A stretch of 64,000 nt of DNA from DASPSM01 sp963800135 (GCA_963800135.1 CAWCZR010000007.1:434001-498000); one strand, 5' to 3'. Positions 46,426 to 54,745 are shown, numbered from the stretch's first letter. Translations and numbers: made by a program. Notes: generated by a model from the sequence alone, not told the origin.

Positions 46426-46860
46426 CCGTTATGGTCCTTCGTCTGGGCCGATGATGCTTGCTCGCACGACCACCCACCAGCAAGCGACGGGCGGCAGCCC
46501 TGACACTCTTCTCGAGCAAATCACTCATGGCGATCACCTTCGAGACGCCTGCACTACTGTCGTGGCATTTGGCGTGCCAGATCGTGGCGACGATCGCAAG
46601 CTGCCGCTAGTGGGCACCGGGCGCGAGCGACGAACGTTCGCCGCGCGGCGTAGAAAACTGATCTTGGGCGAATCGGTCGCGTGTGGCAGGATGGACAGAG
46701 CGACTCTTTTCGCGACGAGTTCACTGCGCACGGCGCGGAGCTTGAGTGCATTCGTCCTGCGCCGGGTGTCGTCGCGCCCTCTTGTCGAGAGAGCCGGGGA
46801 TTTCACCCCAGCTGACAGTCATCGTGCGCTGAGGGCTTGGGTGCCGGCGCGCCCCGGAAT

Positions 46861-46889
46861 AGATCCCCGCCGCGGTGGGGATCTTTTTT
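46861..46889 (+). terminator. Hairpin terminator
   Basis: AGATCCCC (46861-46868) pairs with GGGGATCT (46877-46884) around an 8-base loop; the arm runs into six T (46884-46889). Confidence 0.7.
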
Positions 46890-47035
46890 CAATAGGGCGA
46901 AAAGATCCCAGGCGGCCCCGCCGGAATCCTCCAGGCAAGTTTTGGCGATGCGACCGGCACTGGGGACGGGACACGAAGATCGGCACTCCCGCCTTCCGAA
47001 GCCGGCGGACGAGGGCGGACGGCGGCGGCGGGACC

Positions 47036-47065
47036 GGGACGGGACAAGTTGTTTCATCGAGAAAA
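47036..47065 (+). repeat. Short dispersed repeat, copy 1
   Basis: GGGACGGGACAAGTTGTTTC followed by ATCGAGAAAA. Copies 2 and 3 lie 133 and 190 bases further on. Confidence 0.6.
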
Positions 47066-47168
47066 GCTTGGGGAAACCGGCCCTCACTCGTATGACGGGG
47101 CGAGGACCGGACTGGGACGGGATTCGACTCTCGTCGGGCAGGCTGTACCGGCCGCCGGCACCGGATGC

Positions 47169-47200
47169 GGGACGAGACAAGTTGTTTCAATCGAGAAAAA
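47169..47200 (+). repeat. Short dispersed repeat, copy 2
   Basis: GGGACGAGACAAGTTGTTTC followed by AATCGAGAAAAA; differs from copy 1 by one substitution and one inserted A. Confidence 0.6.
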
Positions 47201-47225
47201 CAGGCGAAGCGGGGACGGACACGGC

Positions 47226-47251
47226 GGGACGGGACTCGTTGTTTCATCGAG
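47226..47251 (+). repeat. Short dispersed repeat, copy 3
   Basis: GGGACGGGACTCGTTGTTTC followed by ATCGAG; matches copy 1 at all but two positions, then diverges. Confidence 0.6.
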
Positions 47252-47372
47252 CGTATCCCGGCGAATTTGCCCCTCGGCCCGGGACTCAGCGAAGCCGGAC
47301 AGGCGAGAGTGGCGCGGGACCGGGAGGTGGAAAGAGACTGGCCGGTGGGGGTGCGATCCCCGCCGGGAACGA

Positions 47373-47407
47373 AAAAAGGATCCCCGGCGGTGGTGGGGAT
47401 CCTTTTT
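47373..47407. terminator. Bidirectional terminator hairpin
   Basis: AAAAAGGATCCCC (47373-47385) pairs perfectly over 13 bp with GGGGATCCTTTTT (47395-47407). T-runs on either strand make it work in both directions. It shares the GATCCCC core with the hairpin at 46861. Confidence 0.75.
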
Positions 47408-47664
47408 CACTACTCTCGACCCGGAAAGAGCCGAGGGTCGTAAGTGCCGCGGTTCGAACACTTTGCGAACCTTGGTTTTTTGGATACCCCCCGGTTGTCC
47501 AGGAGTTGTCCAGCGCAGCCGCCCCTGTCTGACTCGTGAGGGCGGACATCATGACGATCATCGCTGCCAGCACCACGCTAGGCGCGGTCGGCTGGCTGAC
47601 CACTAGACTGTGTCGCTGCCGTTGATTGCACATTGGCGGAAACCTTGCATTCTTGAGTTTAGGC

Positions 47665-48737
47665 CTAGTTAACTGACGCACATGCGCTGGTGCCGAGCGA
47701 GAACGGGACTTCTCCCATGAATCTCTGCGACTCGGCATCAGCAAGCTCGTAGTACACCTTGCCCATCGACCTGACGCCTTGGTGACCCATCCAGGCATCG
47801 ACAACTGGCTGTGGGATCCGGCTGTTCACCGCGAAGGTCTCGAAGAAGTGCCGCAGTGAGTGAATGGTGTACCCGTTTTCCTTGAGGCCGACGGGCAGGC
47901 CCATGGCAGCGGCCACCTTCTGGAACTGCTTGTTGATCTTGCTCGGCGCGATCGGGCGACTATCTTCAGGATTGTCTCCGCTCTGCGCAGTCTTAAAGAA
48001 CCACGGCCCTGTCGGCCGTTGCTCCCTGAGGAGCTCTCGAAGCACTGAGTGAATCGGGATCTTTCGCGAGCGACGCGTCTTGGTCTCGGCACCTTCGCGA
48101 GACTCGACACGGATCCAACCGTCAGCGAGATCGACATCTTCGACACGTAGCTGACGCAGTTCCCCAATCCGAAGACCAGCAAAAGCCAAAGTGGCCAGGA
48201 TTCGCTGGAGGCGGGGGCGGGAGACCGAAACGATCGCTTGCACGTGTTCAAACGTCGGCGACGGCCGCTTCTTCGAGATGACCTTCGGGACTCGATAGTC
48301 GGCCAACGGATTCACGGTGATCAGGCGCCGGCTGTGACACCAGCGGAAGAGTTGCTTGATCACCGTCGTTTCCATAAGGACGGTTGACGGACTGCAAGTT
48401 TTACGTCGCTCCGCCCGGTAGGCATCCACGACCAGCGGCGTCACTCTTGAAAGCCGCATGATTCCTCGTGCTTCGCAAAAGTCCAGAAACGTGCCAATTC
48501 GGCCGCGTAGCGGTTGCGGGTGTTGATGGCTCGACCTTCCATGGCCACGAAGGCGAGGAACGAGTCTCTCGCCGTGGCGATGGTCACCTCTGGCCCTCGG
48601 GTTTGATAGGTTCCTTCCTGCAGCGAGCTGGCCAAAGCCACCGCTCGATCGACGGCCACCTTGCGGTTCGCGTTTCTCAGCGAGACGCGGCAGTGTTTTC
48701 CTTCGCTCCAGAAGTCGGCACAGTAGATTCCTTTCAT
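47665..48737 (-). CDS. Tyrosine recombinase/integrase, with one frameshift
   Basis: The gene starts at 48737 (MKGIYCADFWSEGKHCRVSL). The SAM-like core-binding domain holds RDSFLAFVAMEGRAINTRNR. Near 48490 one T seems missing; the frame then goes on as EARGIMRLSRVTPLVVDAYR. The catalytic domain has the Arg in FAGLRIGELRQLRVEDVDL, the His-x-x-Arg box HSLRHFFETFAV, the second His in AWMGHQGVRSM and the Tyr in GKVYYELADAESQ. It would catalyse site-specific integration and excision. It lies next to an excisionase-like gene and marks the edge of the accessory region. Confidence 0.85.
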
Positions 48738-48788
48738 ACCGCCGGATAAATGCGCACTCGGTTGCCGACGACGTCTCGATCTTCTCTG

Positions 48789-49061
48789 TCACTCTGCATT
48801 TCGTTTCGTGCTCCCATTCAGGTCCGTTGAGTAGAAGGTCCATCGCCTTGTCGCGCAGATGAGAAGGTGCTTTCCACGCTTCCTGAACGATCCGTCAAAA
48901 CGCCCCTGGGCGATCCAGGCGTAAATGGTCTTCCGGCTAAGCGTGAGTAGCTCGGCGAGCTGCTCGGGCGATACGATTGGTCGATCAGCCTGCCCATTCG
49001 CCCTGAAATAGGCTGCGGCAATGGCCTCTCGACTAGCGATGCACCGTGCGGCTCTCGGCAT
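48789..49061 (-). CDS. Excisionase-like helix-turn-helix protein
   Basis: About 90 residues from the ATG at 49061. The DNA-binding core is IVSPEQLAELLTLSRKTIYA followed by WIAQGRFDGSFRKRGKHLLI, the winged helix-turn-helix of excisionase/MerR-like proteins. In relatives the next residues are a Trp and an acidic/basic helix (WRDKAMDLLLNGPEW); that text is found here in a frame shifted by one base at about 48865. The protein probably directs recombinase polarity. It is transcribed just before the integrase. Confidence 0.65.
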   Translation of the reverse strand: MPRAARCIASREAIAAAYFRANGQADRPIVSPEQLAELLTLSRKTIYAWIAQGRFDGSFRKRGKHLLICATRRWTFYSTDLNGSTKRNAE

Positions 49062-49265
49062 TCGATCCACCGCCGACACGCATCTGTTGCGGGCCGCGCG
49101 TCGCTGATCGCGACGAGCCGTCCGCCGCACATGTCGGCAGGGGAATTTGGCAGAATCGCGAGGAAAAAGCCCGGGCGGCGCTTCGTGGTGCCGCGCGCCC
49201 CCTAGTAAGCCCAACTGCAGCAAGGGCTTAATGGCGTGGAGACAGCAGGCTCCTACGTCCGGATT

Positions 49266-50282
49266 TCAACGGCGCAACTGCTTTCGATACTCCTGCACTC
49301 GCTCTGCGTCCAGATCAATGACCTGGCCGATCGTTGCCGCGAGGAATGTGACGTAGTTGCGGGGCCGTGCAGCATCGGCGTACCTCGTCCTTAGGATGCG
49401 CTCCCAGTGGTCGATCTCTAGCAGACGCGCGTACGTCTCCCAGCGCTTGATGTCGGTAATCCCAGAGCGCTCAGCCGAAGCTGCATGTTGATCGCGGGCG
49501 ATTTCGCCTAGCCGGTCACTGTTTAGCAGCGGGAAGTCGACCGGAGTTCGAAAAGTCAACGCCTCTGCTCGACTACCTTGCGGGCAACAAGTTGGTTCGG
49601 GCCACTTAGGGCCATCGGGATCGGGGAGATCCCAGGTCACCATTCCCAGCAAGCACCAGCGATCACAAAACTGGTCGAAAGCCTTCAAAAAATCAGCGAG
49701 CGCTTCGGTCGTGCGTGTCCCCTCGAGACAATCGGGTATTTGCTGAAACCCAGGGGTTCGCGCCAGAGGAAGGCTGGGCCGCTCCGCATCAGCCAGCGAC
49801 CTCCACGCACTGCGCAGTCGATCCGCCTCGTCGAGAAAGAGTGGATTACAGATTCGCCGGCCAGCAACGCTTTGTAGCCGCTCTGAGACGTCGCCGCCAA
49901 TCTGCACCATCACAACCACCTTCGGCAGCTGTTCCGGCTTCCAACCTAGAGACGTCATCGACTCGATTAGAGCCTTCGGGAACGGGGCTAGTGCCGGAAG
50001 CAACCAGCGATATAGGATCGGCCGATTGTTCCACGTGCCGATCGCTTTGAACCGGAGGCAGAGCCGGTCGTAGACCACTTCCGCCGCCAAGTCATCGGCA
50101 TCGAGTTGCAGGTTCGCCTCGAGGAGGTCGAGCGCTTTCTCAGGGAGCCGATAGACGACCTCGTTCTCTGACAGTCGCTCCCTAAGCCATTGCGAGTGTA
50201 GTCGGCTGAACTCAGCCCATAAGGGCTCGAATGCGGTGAATCCGGGCAGATTCACAAACTCCGGTTGTTCAGCAACGTTCAT
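49266..50282 (-). CDS. Protein of unknown function downstream of the ubiquitin-like cassette
   Basis: About 338 residues from the ATG at 50282, which has GGAGG 7 bases upstream. The frame opens further 5' but without a ribosome site. No signal peptide or membrane helix. The protein is mostly helical with many Leu/Arg/Trp (FEPLWAEFSRLHSQWLRERL, RRICNPLFLDEADRLRSAWR), and the C-terminus has RPRNYVTFLAATIGQVIDLD. No known domain recognised. Same strand as the E1/E2/JAMM genes, so possibly cotranscribed and a candidate effector or target of that pathway, but this is inference only. Confidence 0.6.
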   Translation of the reverse strand: MNVAEQPEFVNLPGFTAFEPLWAEFSRLHSQWLRERLSENEVVYRLPEKALDLLEANLQLDADDLAAEVVYDRLCLRFKAIGTWNNRPILYRWLLPALAPFPKALIESMTSLGWKPEQLPKVVVMVQIGGDVSERLQSVAGRRICNPLFLDEADRLRSAWRSLADAERPSLPLARTPGFQQIPDCLEGTRTTEALADFLKAFDQFCDRWCLLGMVTWDLPDPDGPKWPEPTCCPQGSRAEALTFRTPVDFPLLNSDRLGEIARDQHAASAERSGITDIKRWETYARLLEIDHWERILRTRYADAARPRNYVTFLAATIGQVIDLDAERVQEYRKQLRR

Positions 50283-50456
50283 TTTGCCGCCTCCTCCGCG
50301 ACACGCGAGCCGCGTGAAGAATGTACGCGCCCTGGCGCGCCTGTCGACGGCACTTTCGTGTGGATTTTTTGATAGCGGTTTGAACACGTCGACCCTTCTG
50401 CGCTAGGGAGCACGGGGCACCACGGGCTGCGGATGTCCACTTTCGATCGGCCGCGA

Positions 50457-50759
50457 CTAAATGACGTGGCCTTCCTCGGTGCTTTGACCGTTTTCGGAGT
50501 TGGCCGCAACCTCACCGCAGCTGAGCCGTAATCGGTCCGCTTTAAGGTTGACCCCAAGTTGTCCTTCTGATGAGACGGGCGACGTGCTCGCGTTTTCGGA
50601 CGCAGTCTCTGGGTCCGGCTCTGAGATCCTGGCCGGATTCGCCGCGCGGGTTCTCAGCCACTCGTTTGCCAAGAGCCGGCCGATCTGCCGCGCCAGGCGG
50701 GCGCGGGCCGCTTCACGCTCGCTTGCGGTCACCACAGGCGTTTCGTCGTTGGATCTCAT
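50457..50759 (-). CDS. Small polar protein of unknown function
   Basis: 100 residues with GGGAG about 10 bases before the start. The N-terminal helix (EREAARARLARQIGRLLANE) is amphipathic and Arg-rich; the rest is Ser/Glu-rich and probably disordered. No family recognised. It lies between the E1-like gene and the larger unknown gene, on the same strand. Confidence 0.5.
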   Translation of the reverse strand: MRSNDETPVVTASEREAARARLARQIGRLLANEWLRTRAANPARISEPDPETASENASTSPVSSEGQLGVNLKADRLRLSCGEVAANSENGQSTEEGHVI

Positions 50760-50916
50760 GTCATTGCTGCTCCCAAAGGGCGTCTTTAGTCAGATCAATT
50801 CATTCCATCTTCCGTTCTGATCGGGAACGGCGTCCGTGCCGGCCCCGACGGCTCTCGCCCGCCTGGATTTGGCTTGATCAGCATTAAAGCTGCCTGCAAA
50901 AATTGGGACCGTGCCC

Positions 50917-51566
50917 TCAGCGGTTTTGAACGAGCTCGCCGGCCAGGAGATTGAGGGTTGCATCCGAATCCACAGGCAATTTCCGCAACCAGCGACTGAA
51001 CTGGTGGACCATCAATCCCCCGGCGATTGCAGCCGCGTAAATCGTGCTGCGGGACGTACATTGTCCCAGATCGGCCTCGGCCTGCGGAAAGAGCGTCGAG
51101 GCATATTGGTCACCGCTGGTGCGGTCTGCGGACGCGAGCACGCGGATCACCTCCCCCAGCATTCGACCGTCGGCCCAGAATTGGCAGCGGTGCTCAACGG
51201 CCCGCCAGATGGCGGCTCGGGTCGAAATGCTATCAACGCAGCAAAATACCGCCCCACCCACGGTCTGCTTGGAGCGGAATCGATCAGGGCGGGTTTCAAC
51301 TGCGATCGTCGGATCGATGGCTGCGACGGCCGCGCGGTCGCGTCGACCTTGAACTGCCCGACATCCGCCTGCCAGTAACCCTGGCTCGTGACGTTGGTCA
51401 ACTCGACCCGGTCGAAGTCGACGAGTTGCAGACGGCGGATTCCAATTGCGGCCAGCTGCAGGGCCACCTGCCTGCCAATCGCACCCACTCCGATGACAGT
51501 GGCCGTCAGGGTGGCGAGGCGGTCCTGTGGAACGAGATCCTGTTGGCGTTCAAAGCGTGTGTTCAT
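50917..51566 (-). CDS. E1-like ThiF-family adenylyltransferase of the ubiquitin-like cassette, frameshifted
   Basis: The ATG at 51566 follows AGGAGGG. The protein of about 216 residues is a compact ThiF/E1 fold: nucleotide loop TVIGVGAIGRQVALQLAAIG, then LQLVDFDRVELTNVTSQGYW. After a one-base break near 51337 it continues as FCCVDSISTRAAIWRAVEHR. ADGRMLGEVIRV and a Cys-bearing crossover-like QCTSRSTIYAAAIAGGLMV follow. E1 enzymes adenylate the C-terminal Gly of a beta-grasp protein and pass it on as a thioester. The neighbouring ubiquitin-like, E2-like and JAMM genes fit that role better than thiamine or molybdopterin synthesis. Confidence 0.78.
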
Positions 51567-52217
51567 GGAGATCGACCCTCCTTTCCCAGTCGAACGATTC
51601 CCAAAAGCTGTCGAACAGGTCATCGGTCGGGCGATCGCCGCCAAGTTCGCACCGAATTGGGTCGCGGGTGGACCGGTGAGCCGGACTTCCGGTTGGCGGA
51701 CGGTCGCCTCGTACTCTTTGGCCCAAGCGTCGCAATTTGAGCCCGCGAAATGGCCTTGAAAATCGATGCCCACTGAAATCTCCCACTCTCCTCCCGGACC
51801 CGCCCGGAAGCGGAGGCGACAATAATCCTCACCCTCGCGGGCGAGAATGAACATCACAGCCCAATCACATGGGCCCGAAGACCCGGGCAAATGGTCTCCT
51901 CGTCGACATGGCTGGGCTTAGGCGACCGCCCCGGATGGGTGTGGATCCAAATCCGGCCAAACTGCTCGGGCTTGGCGGGTGCGTCGATCTGCTTCGTCAA
52001 AGAACTCCGCAACGGCCGGCGTCATCGAAGACCACGGAAACCGAGTGCATACTTGTTTCACCAAGTGAAATGTCTTCGACGTACAGCAGATCGTCGGCCG
52101 ATGTAATGCCGAACCCGCCAACCTCGGTTGGGGCCGCGTGTCGCGGACGAAACAGCAGCTTGGCCCAGGCCGTGGGCTAAACCGTAACCGCGGCCGACGC
52201 CGGCTGCGGGTCCGCAT
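51550..52217 (-). CDS. JAMM/Mov34-type isopeptidase of the ubiquitin-like cassette, several frameshifts
   Basis: Piecing frames together from the ATG at 52217 gives: AKLLFRPRHAAPTEVGGFGI with the conserved Glu, ADDLLYVEDISLGETSMHSV, then QFGRIWIHTHPGRSPKPSHV, then CDWAVMFILAREGEDYCRLR. The metal motif HTHPG-x5-S-x2-D is complete, as in JAB1/MPN+ peptidases. At least four one-base shifts (near 52170, 52015, 51990 and 51885-51895) must be undone. The 3' end at 51550 (FDWERRVDLHEHTL) overlaps the E1 start. Its likely role is trimming or removing the ubiquitin-like modifier. Confidence 0.72.
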
Positions 52218-53227
52218 CTCCCGGGGTCACGGACAGGCGTCTCGGCTTCCAGGGGCGGGCATTGGTCTTCATCCTCATCGACATTGTGTGCATCGTGTTC
52301 CTCCTGGCACTCTTCACAGAGGCCGGTTTCTGAAAGACATGAGCAGCAAAGCGACCGATCGCAGTGCGTGCAGGTCTGTTGGCAGCCCGAGCAAATCGAT
52401 TCCTCGCACTGGCGGCAGAAGTTGGTGCAAGACTGGCAGCAGAGCCCTCGCAACGGCAGCAGGAGCTGAGACAGTCGCGGCAGAGCCGGTCGCCACAGCG
52501 GTCGCAGGTGTATTGGCCCTCCTCGGCGGCGACGTCGCCGCAATCACTGCAGGGGCTGCCGTTCCATTCCGAGAGCGCGACGACGCCGCCCGGGTTGTAG
52601 GTCTCGAGTATCCGGCTCACGAGTTGAAAGAAGTCGAGCAGCCGGCCGGCGCGGAGGGCCCGATCGATGGCCATGCGGCCATCGCCTTCGCAGAGCTGCT
52701 CACCCTTGACGTGTGGGTGAGTGGTTTCGCTCGACTCCCCGGCCGAGTTCGGGTGCGAGGCAATTACGCGGTAGGGACGTCGGTCGCCGATCCGGTCCCA
52801 CTGCAGCCGGATCTCAAAGGGTCCGAGGTTGATCTCTTCGAGGACGATCGACTCGGTCGTGACCGAGACTGATCGGTTCTGCCCGTCGACCGACACCCCC
52901 TCGAATTCGTCCGCCAACGACACGAGGTCATCGAAAATGTCGCGGGGCCGCTGAACGAATAGCGGCGAGCTGCGTCCCGCGACTTGGCGGTTGATTTCTT
53001 GGAATCGCTCAGAACACCGCTCCAATCCTCGCCGCAAGCGGTCCTCCAACAGCGCGGCGGCGTGCCTCCAGTCGCGTTCGTGGCAGACGTCGAGCTGCCG
53101 CAGCAAACGCTCGGAATAGTTCCAGTCTTCCTCCGGCAGCTCAACCGAGAGAGGAGCTGCTCTGAGTTGTTGCACGCGCTGAAATCCGTTCGGCTGTCCG
53201 CAACAGCACTTTGTGCCCGGCGTGCAT
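52177..53227 (-). CDS. E2-like (UBC-fold) protein with a C-terminal array of CxxC pairs, frameshifted
   Basis: The probable start is the ATG at 53227 with GAAGGGAG upstream; dropping one A near 53208 joins it to the long frame (KCCCGQPNGFQRVQQLR). After a helical N-terminus, an E2-like core spans about residues 125-225: LGPFEIRLQWD, YRVIASHPNS, THPHVKGEQLCEGDGRMAID, GRLLDFFQLVSRILETYNPG and ALSEWNG. The pattern HPHV...LC is that of E2 catalytic cysteines. A shift at about 52446 then gives ten CxxC pairs in some 85 residues (for example CDRCGDRLCRDC, CSGCQQTCTHC), likely tandem zinc sites, RING-like or zinc-ribbon-like. Acidic tail. Confidence 0.7.
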
Positions 53228-53320
53228 GGTTCTCCCTTCTGACATGGTGCGGAACAAAAAGCGAGGGGCTGGTAAGCGAGCCACCGCCCCCTCAGTTAAT
53301 TGCCACGGACTCTGTCGCGC

Positions 53321-53539
53321 TCATGCGCCTTCGATCTTCGTGGGCGTGACGCTTACCCGATCACCGTCTCGCAGGGCTTGGCCGGCCGCCACCGGCTGTC
53401 GATTGACGCGGATCAAGTAGTCCGCCGGTTTGCCGTGCGGCACGCGTTGTTCGAAGAGTTCGGCGATCGACGTGCCATCGGACACTTCGATCGTGTCGGC
53501 AAAGCCGCCGCCGTCATTGTTGATGAAAAACAACTTCAT
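53321..53539 (-). CDS. Ubiquitin-like beta-grasp protein (MoaD/ThiS-like) ending in Gly-Ala
   Basis: 72 residues from the ATG at 53539, with AAGGA 7 bases upstream. KLFFINNDGGGFADTIEVSD opens with a beta-hairpin, SIAELFEQRVP is the helix, and DYLIRVNRQPVAAGQALRDG with DRVSVTPTKIEGA closes the sheet. Spacing and the final strand match MoaD/ThiS/ubiquitin-like folds. The C-terminus is Gly-Ala rather than Gly-Gly. It may be trimmed by the JAMM enzyme to expose Gly for adenylation. It sits between the zinc-ribbon gene and the E2-like gene. Confidence 0.78.
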   Translation of the reverse strand: MKLFFINNDGGGFADTIEVSDGTSIAELFEQRVPHGKPADYLIRVNRQPVAAGQALRDGDRVSVTPTKIEGA

Positions 53540-53584
53540 ATGCTGGTCCTTGATGTCTGGGAACGGGATCGACACAAGAGTTCG

Positions 53585-53868
53585 TCAGGCACAGGCGACG
53601 AGTGGCTGGCGCGGACCGTCAACGACGTAGAACTCGTCGACGGAGACCGGATAAATGGCGTCACACCGGGGACACTCGGGCCCCTTGCCGAGATTCAAGT
53701 CGTTTGACGGATCAAAGACGGTGCCGCAGCCGGGGCAATCGATGGCGACGGCGGGGCGGTATCGAACTTCGGTTCGTCAGTGATCAAGCTGAAGCCGAAT
53801 CGTCTGACGAAGTGGCGAGACTCGCCGGTGGCCCGAGCCACCGCCCGCTCAACTTCGGACTGATTCAT
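53585..53868 (-). CDS. Small zinc-ribbon protein of the ubiquitin-like cassette, frameshifted
   Basis: The ATG at 53868 follows AAGGAG. The N-terminal part (MNQSEVERAVARATGESRHF, then VRRFGFSLI) looks like a small helical domain. At about 53760 a T seems missing; the frame then reads RPAVAIDCPGCGTVFDPSND and GKGPECPRCDAIYPVSVDEF, a four-Cys zinc ribbon, and stops at 53585. About 94 residues in all. Alternatively two tiny proteins. Its function in the cassette is unknown; an adaptor or nucleic-acid/protein-binding role is conceivable. Confidence 0.58.
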
Positions 53869-53964
53869 GGTTGAGTGCTCCTTATCGGAGAGAGAGAGGG
53901 TGCAGAGAGGCACGACGGGGGCGTGAGTGAGGAAGGTGCTCGCCGACGCCTGCCACAGGCGGCT

Positions 53965-54543
53965 CTAGAAGATTGAGGGAGCTTCCGGCGGAGACTCAAC
54001 TGGCAATCGGGGATTGCCACCGGTCTCTGGCAGGTTGAGCGAGGCAGGATGATCGAGCAGCGGCTGACGAGAGACCAAGTCGTCGATCAGGAGTTCCGCC
54101 AGCGCATCCTGATCCGGCTTGTCGAAGAGCCCGCGAAGCAAAAACAGGCAAACCAACAGAGGCAGAACGGCGGCGATCAATCCCGCAGCAAGCTGAATCG
54201 ATTCCGCAATGATCGGGTCACGGTTACGCTGGGCAGCGATTTGTCGCCGCTCATGCTCGAGGGCGTCTCGCTGCTGGTTGACGCCCGAGCGTTCGACCTC
54301 AATCTGGCGATGCAGTTCAAGGTTTTCGGTCCGGCTCCTCGCGTCCGCTTCCACCAGTCTCTTAGTGGCTTCGAGGACTTGTCGGTTGTTGGCTTCGACC
54401 AGCCGGTTTTGATCCGCCTGCCGGTCGGCGCTTTTCTGGGATAGGTCGACCAGGCGGTCATCGCTCGAGCTACACCCGATCGCGATCAGGACGACGAGCG
54501 TCGGGGTCGTCCAAGTCGGTGGACGGCGGGCCGTCTTTGGCAT
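53965..54543 (-). CDS. Coiled-coil lipoprotein with a transmembrane helix
   Basis: 192 residues; GGAG precedes the ATG at 54543. A lipobox-like segment (TLVVLIAIGC) is followed by a long helix rich in Gln/Arg/Glu (about residues 35-110, for example RLVEANNRQVLEATKRLVEA), predicted coiled coil. A strong hydrophobic helix (LAAGLIAAVLPLLVCLFLLR) and a Pro-rich tail follow. It would sit in the membrane with a coiled-coil region. It starts 18 bases after a 36-residue membrane-peptide frame and precedes the zinc-ribbon gene, so it may tether the pathway to the membrane; this is inference. Confidence 0.6.
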   Translation of the reverse strand: MPKTARRPPTWTTPTLVVLIAIGCSSSDDRLVDLSQKSADRQADQNRLVEANNRQVLEATKRLVEADARSRTENLELHRQIEVERSGVNQQRDALEHERRQIAAQRNRDPIIAESIQLAAGLIAAVLPLLVCLFLLRGLFDKPDQDALAELLIDDLVSRQPLLDHPASLNLPETGGNPRLPVESPPEAPSIF

Positions 54544-54561
54544 GCAAACGTCTCCACAGGG

Positions 54562-54672
54562 TCAAATGGCTAAATAAAGTTGCTGGAGGGCCCGGCGGAG
54601 CCGGACCTCGCGGACCAGTAGGGCCACGGTCCCCAGCAATACGAGCGAGCAACTGGCCAAGGCGACAGTCAT
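54562..54672 (-). CDS. 36-residue membrane micropeptide
   Basis: A GGAG lies 6 bases before the ATG at 54672. The frame encodes one hydrophobic helix (ASCSLVLLGTVALLV) followed by a basic amphipathic tail (REVRLRRALQQLY). The stop is 18 bases before the lipoprotein start. Size and ribosome site support expression, but there is no homology evidence. It is the first frame after the leader hairpin. Confidence 0.45.
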   Translation of the reverse strand: MTVALASCSLVLLGTVALLVREVRLRRALQQLYLAI

Positions 54673-54710
54673 TTGGTCTCCGTTGATGTTCTTCTGAGCC
54701 TTCGAAACAT

Positions 54711-54745
54711 AAAAACCCGCGGCCGCTCATGGTGCGGGCCGCGGG
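54711..54745 (-). terminator. Terminator hairpin in the leader of the ubiquitin-like operon, possible attenuator
   Basis: On the minus strand a 9-bp GC stem (CCCGCGGCC with GGCCGCGGG, 54745-54716) has a 12-base loop and is followed by five T. It lies about 40-50 bases downstream of the promoter-like copy 1 and 39 bases before the micropeptide start. It either ends transcription from further upstream or works as an attenuator. Confidence 0.55.

Larger units (their letters stand above)
46426..47664. other. Gene-free, repeat-bearing boundary region
   Basis: No convincing gene in 1.2 kb. Long open frames exist on both strands but only because the DNA is GC-rich and repetitive. The region holds two terminator hairpins and three copies of a short repeat, and it directly adjoins the integrase gene, so it may include an integration site. 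No tRNA or obvious att duplication was found. Confidence 0.5.

Noticed and set aside
47036..47251. Possible CRISPR array from three ~26-bp repeats
   Set aside because: Spacing is irregular (133 and 57 bases), copies differ in sequence and length, and no cas gene is near.
46837..47532. 231-codon plus-strand open frame and overlapping minus-strand frames in the gene desert
   Set aside because: The frames exist on both strands because the DNA is GC-rich and repetitive. The peptides consist of translated repeat units and run through two terminator hairpins; no ribosome site or domain.
50917..53539. Thiamine or molybdopterin synthesis genes (ThiF/ThiS, MoeB/MoaD)
   Set aside because: The same operon holds a JAMM peptidase and an E2-like protein, and no thiamine or molybdenum cofactor gene is nearby.
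49266..54672. PRTRC plasmid cassette (ThiF-, JAB- and ParB-related genes)
   Set aside because: No ParB-like or other PRTRC protein is recognisable, while an E2-like gene is present.
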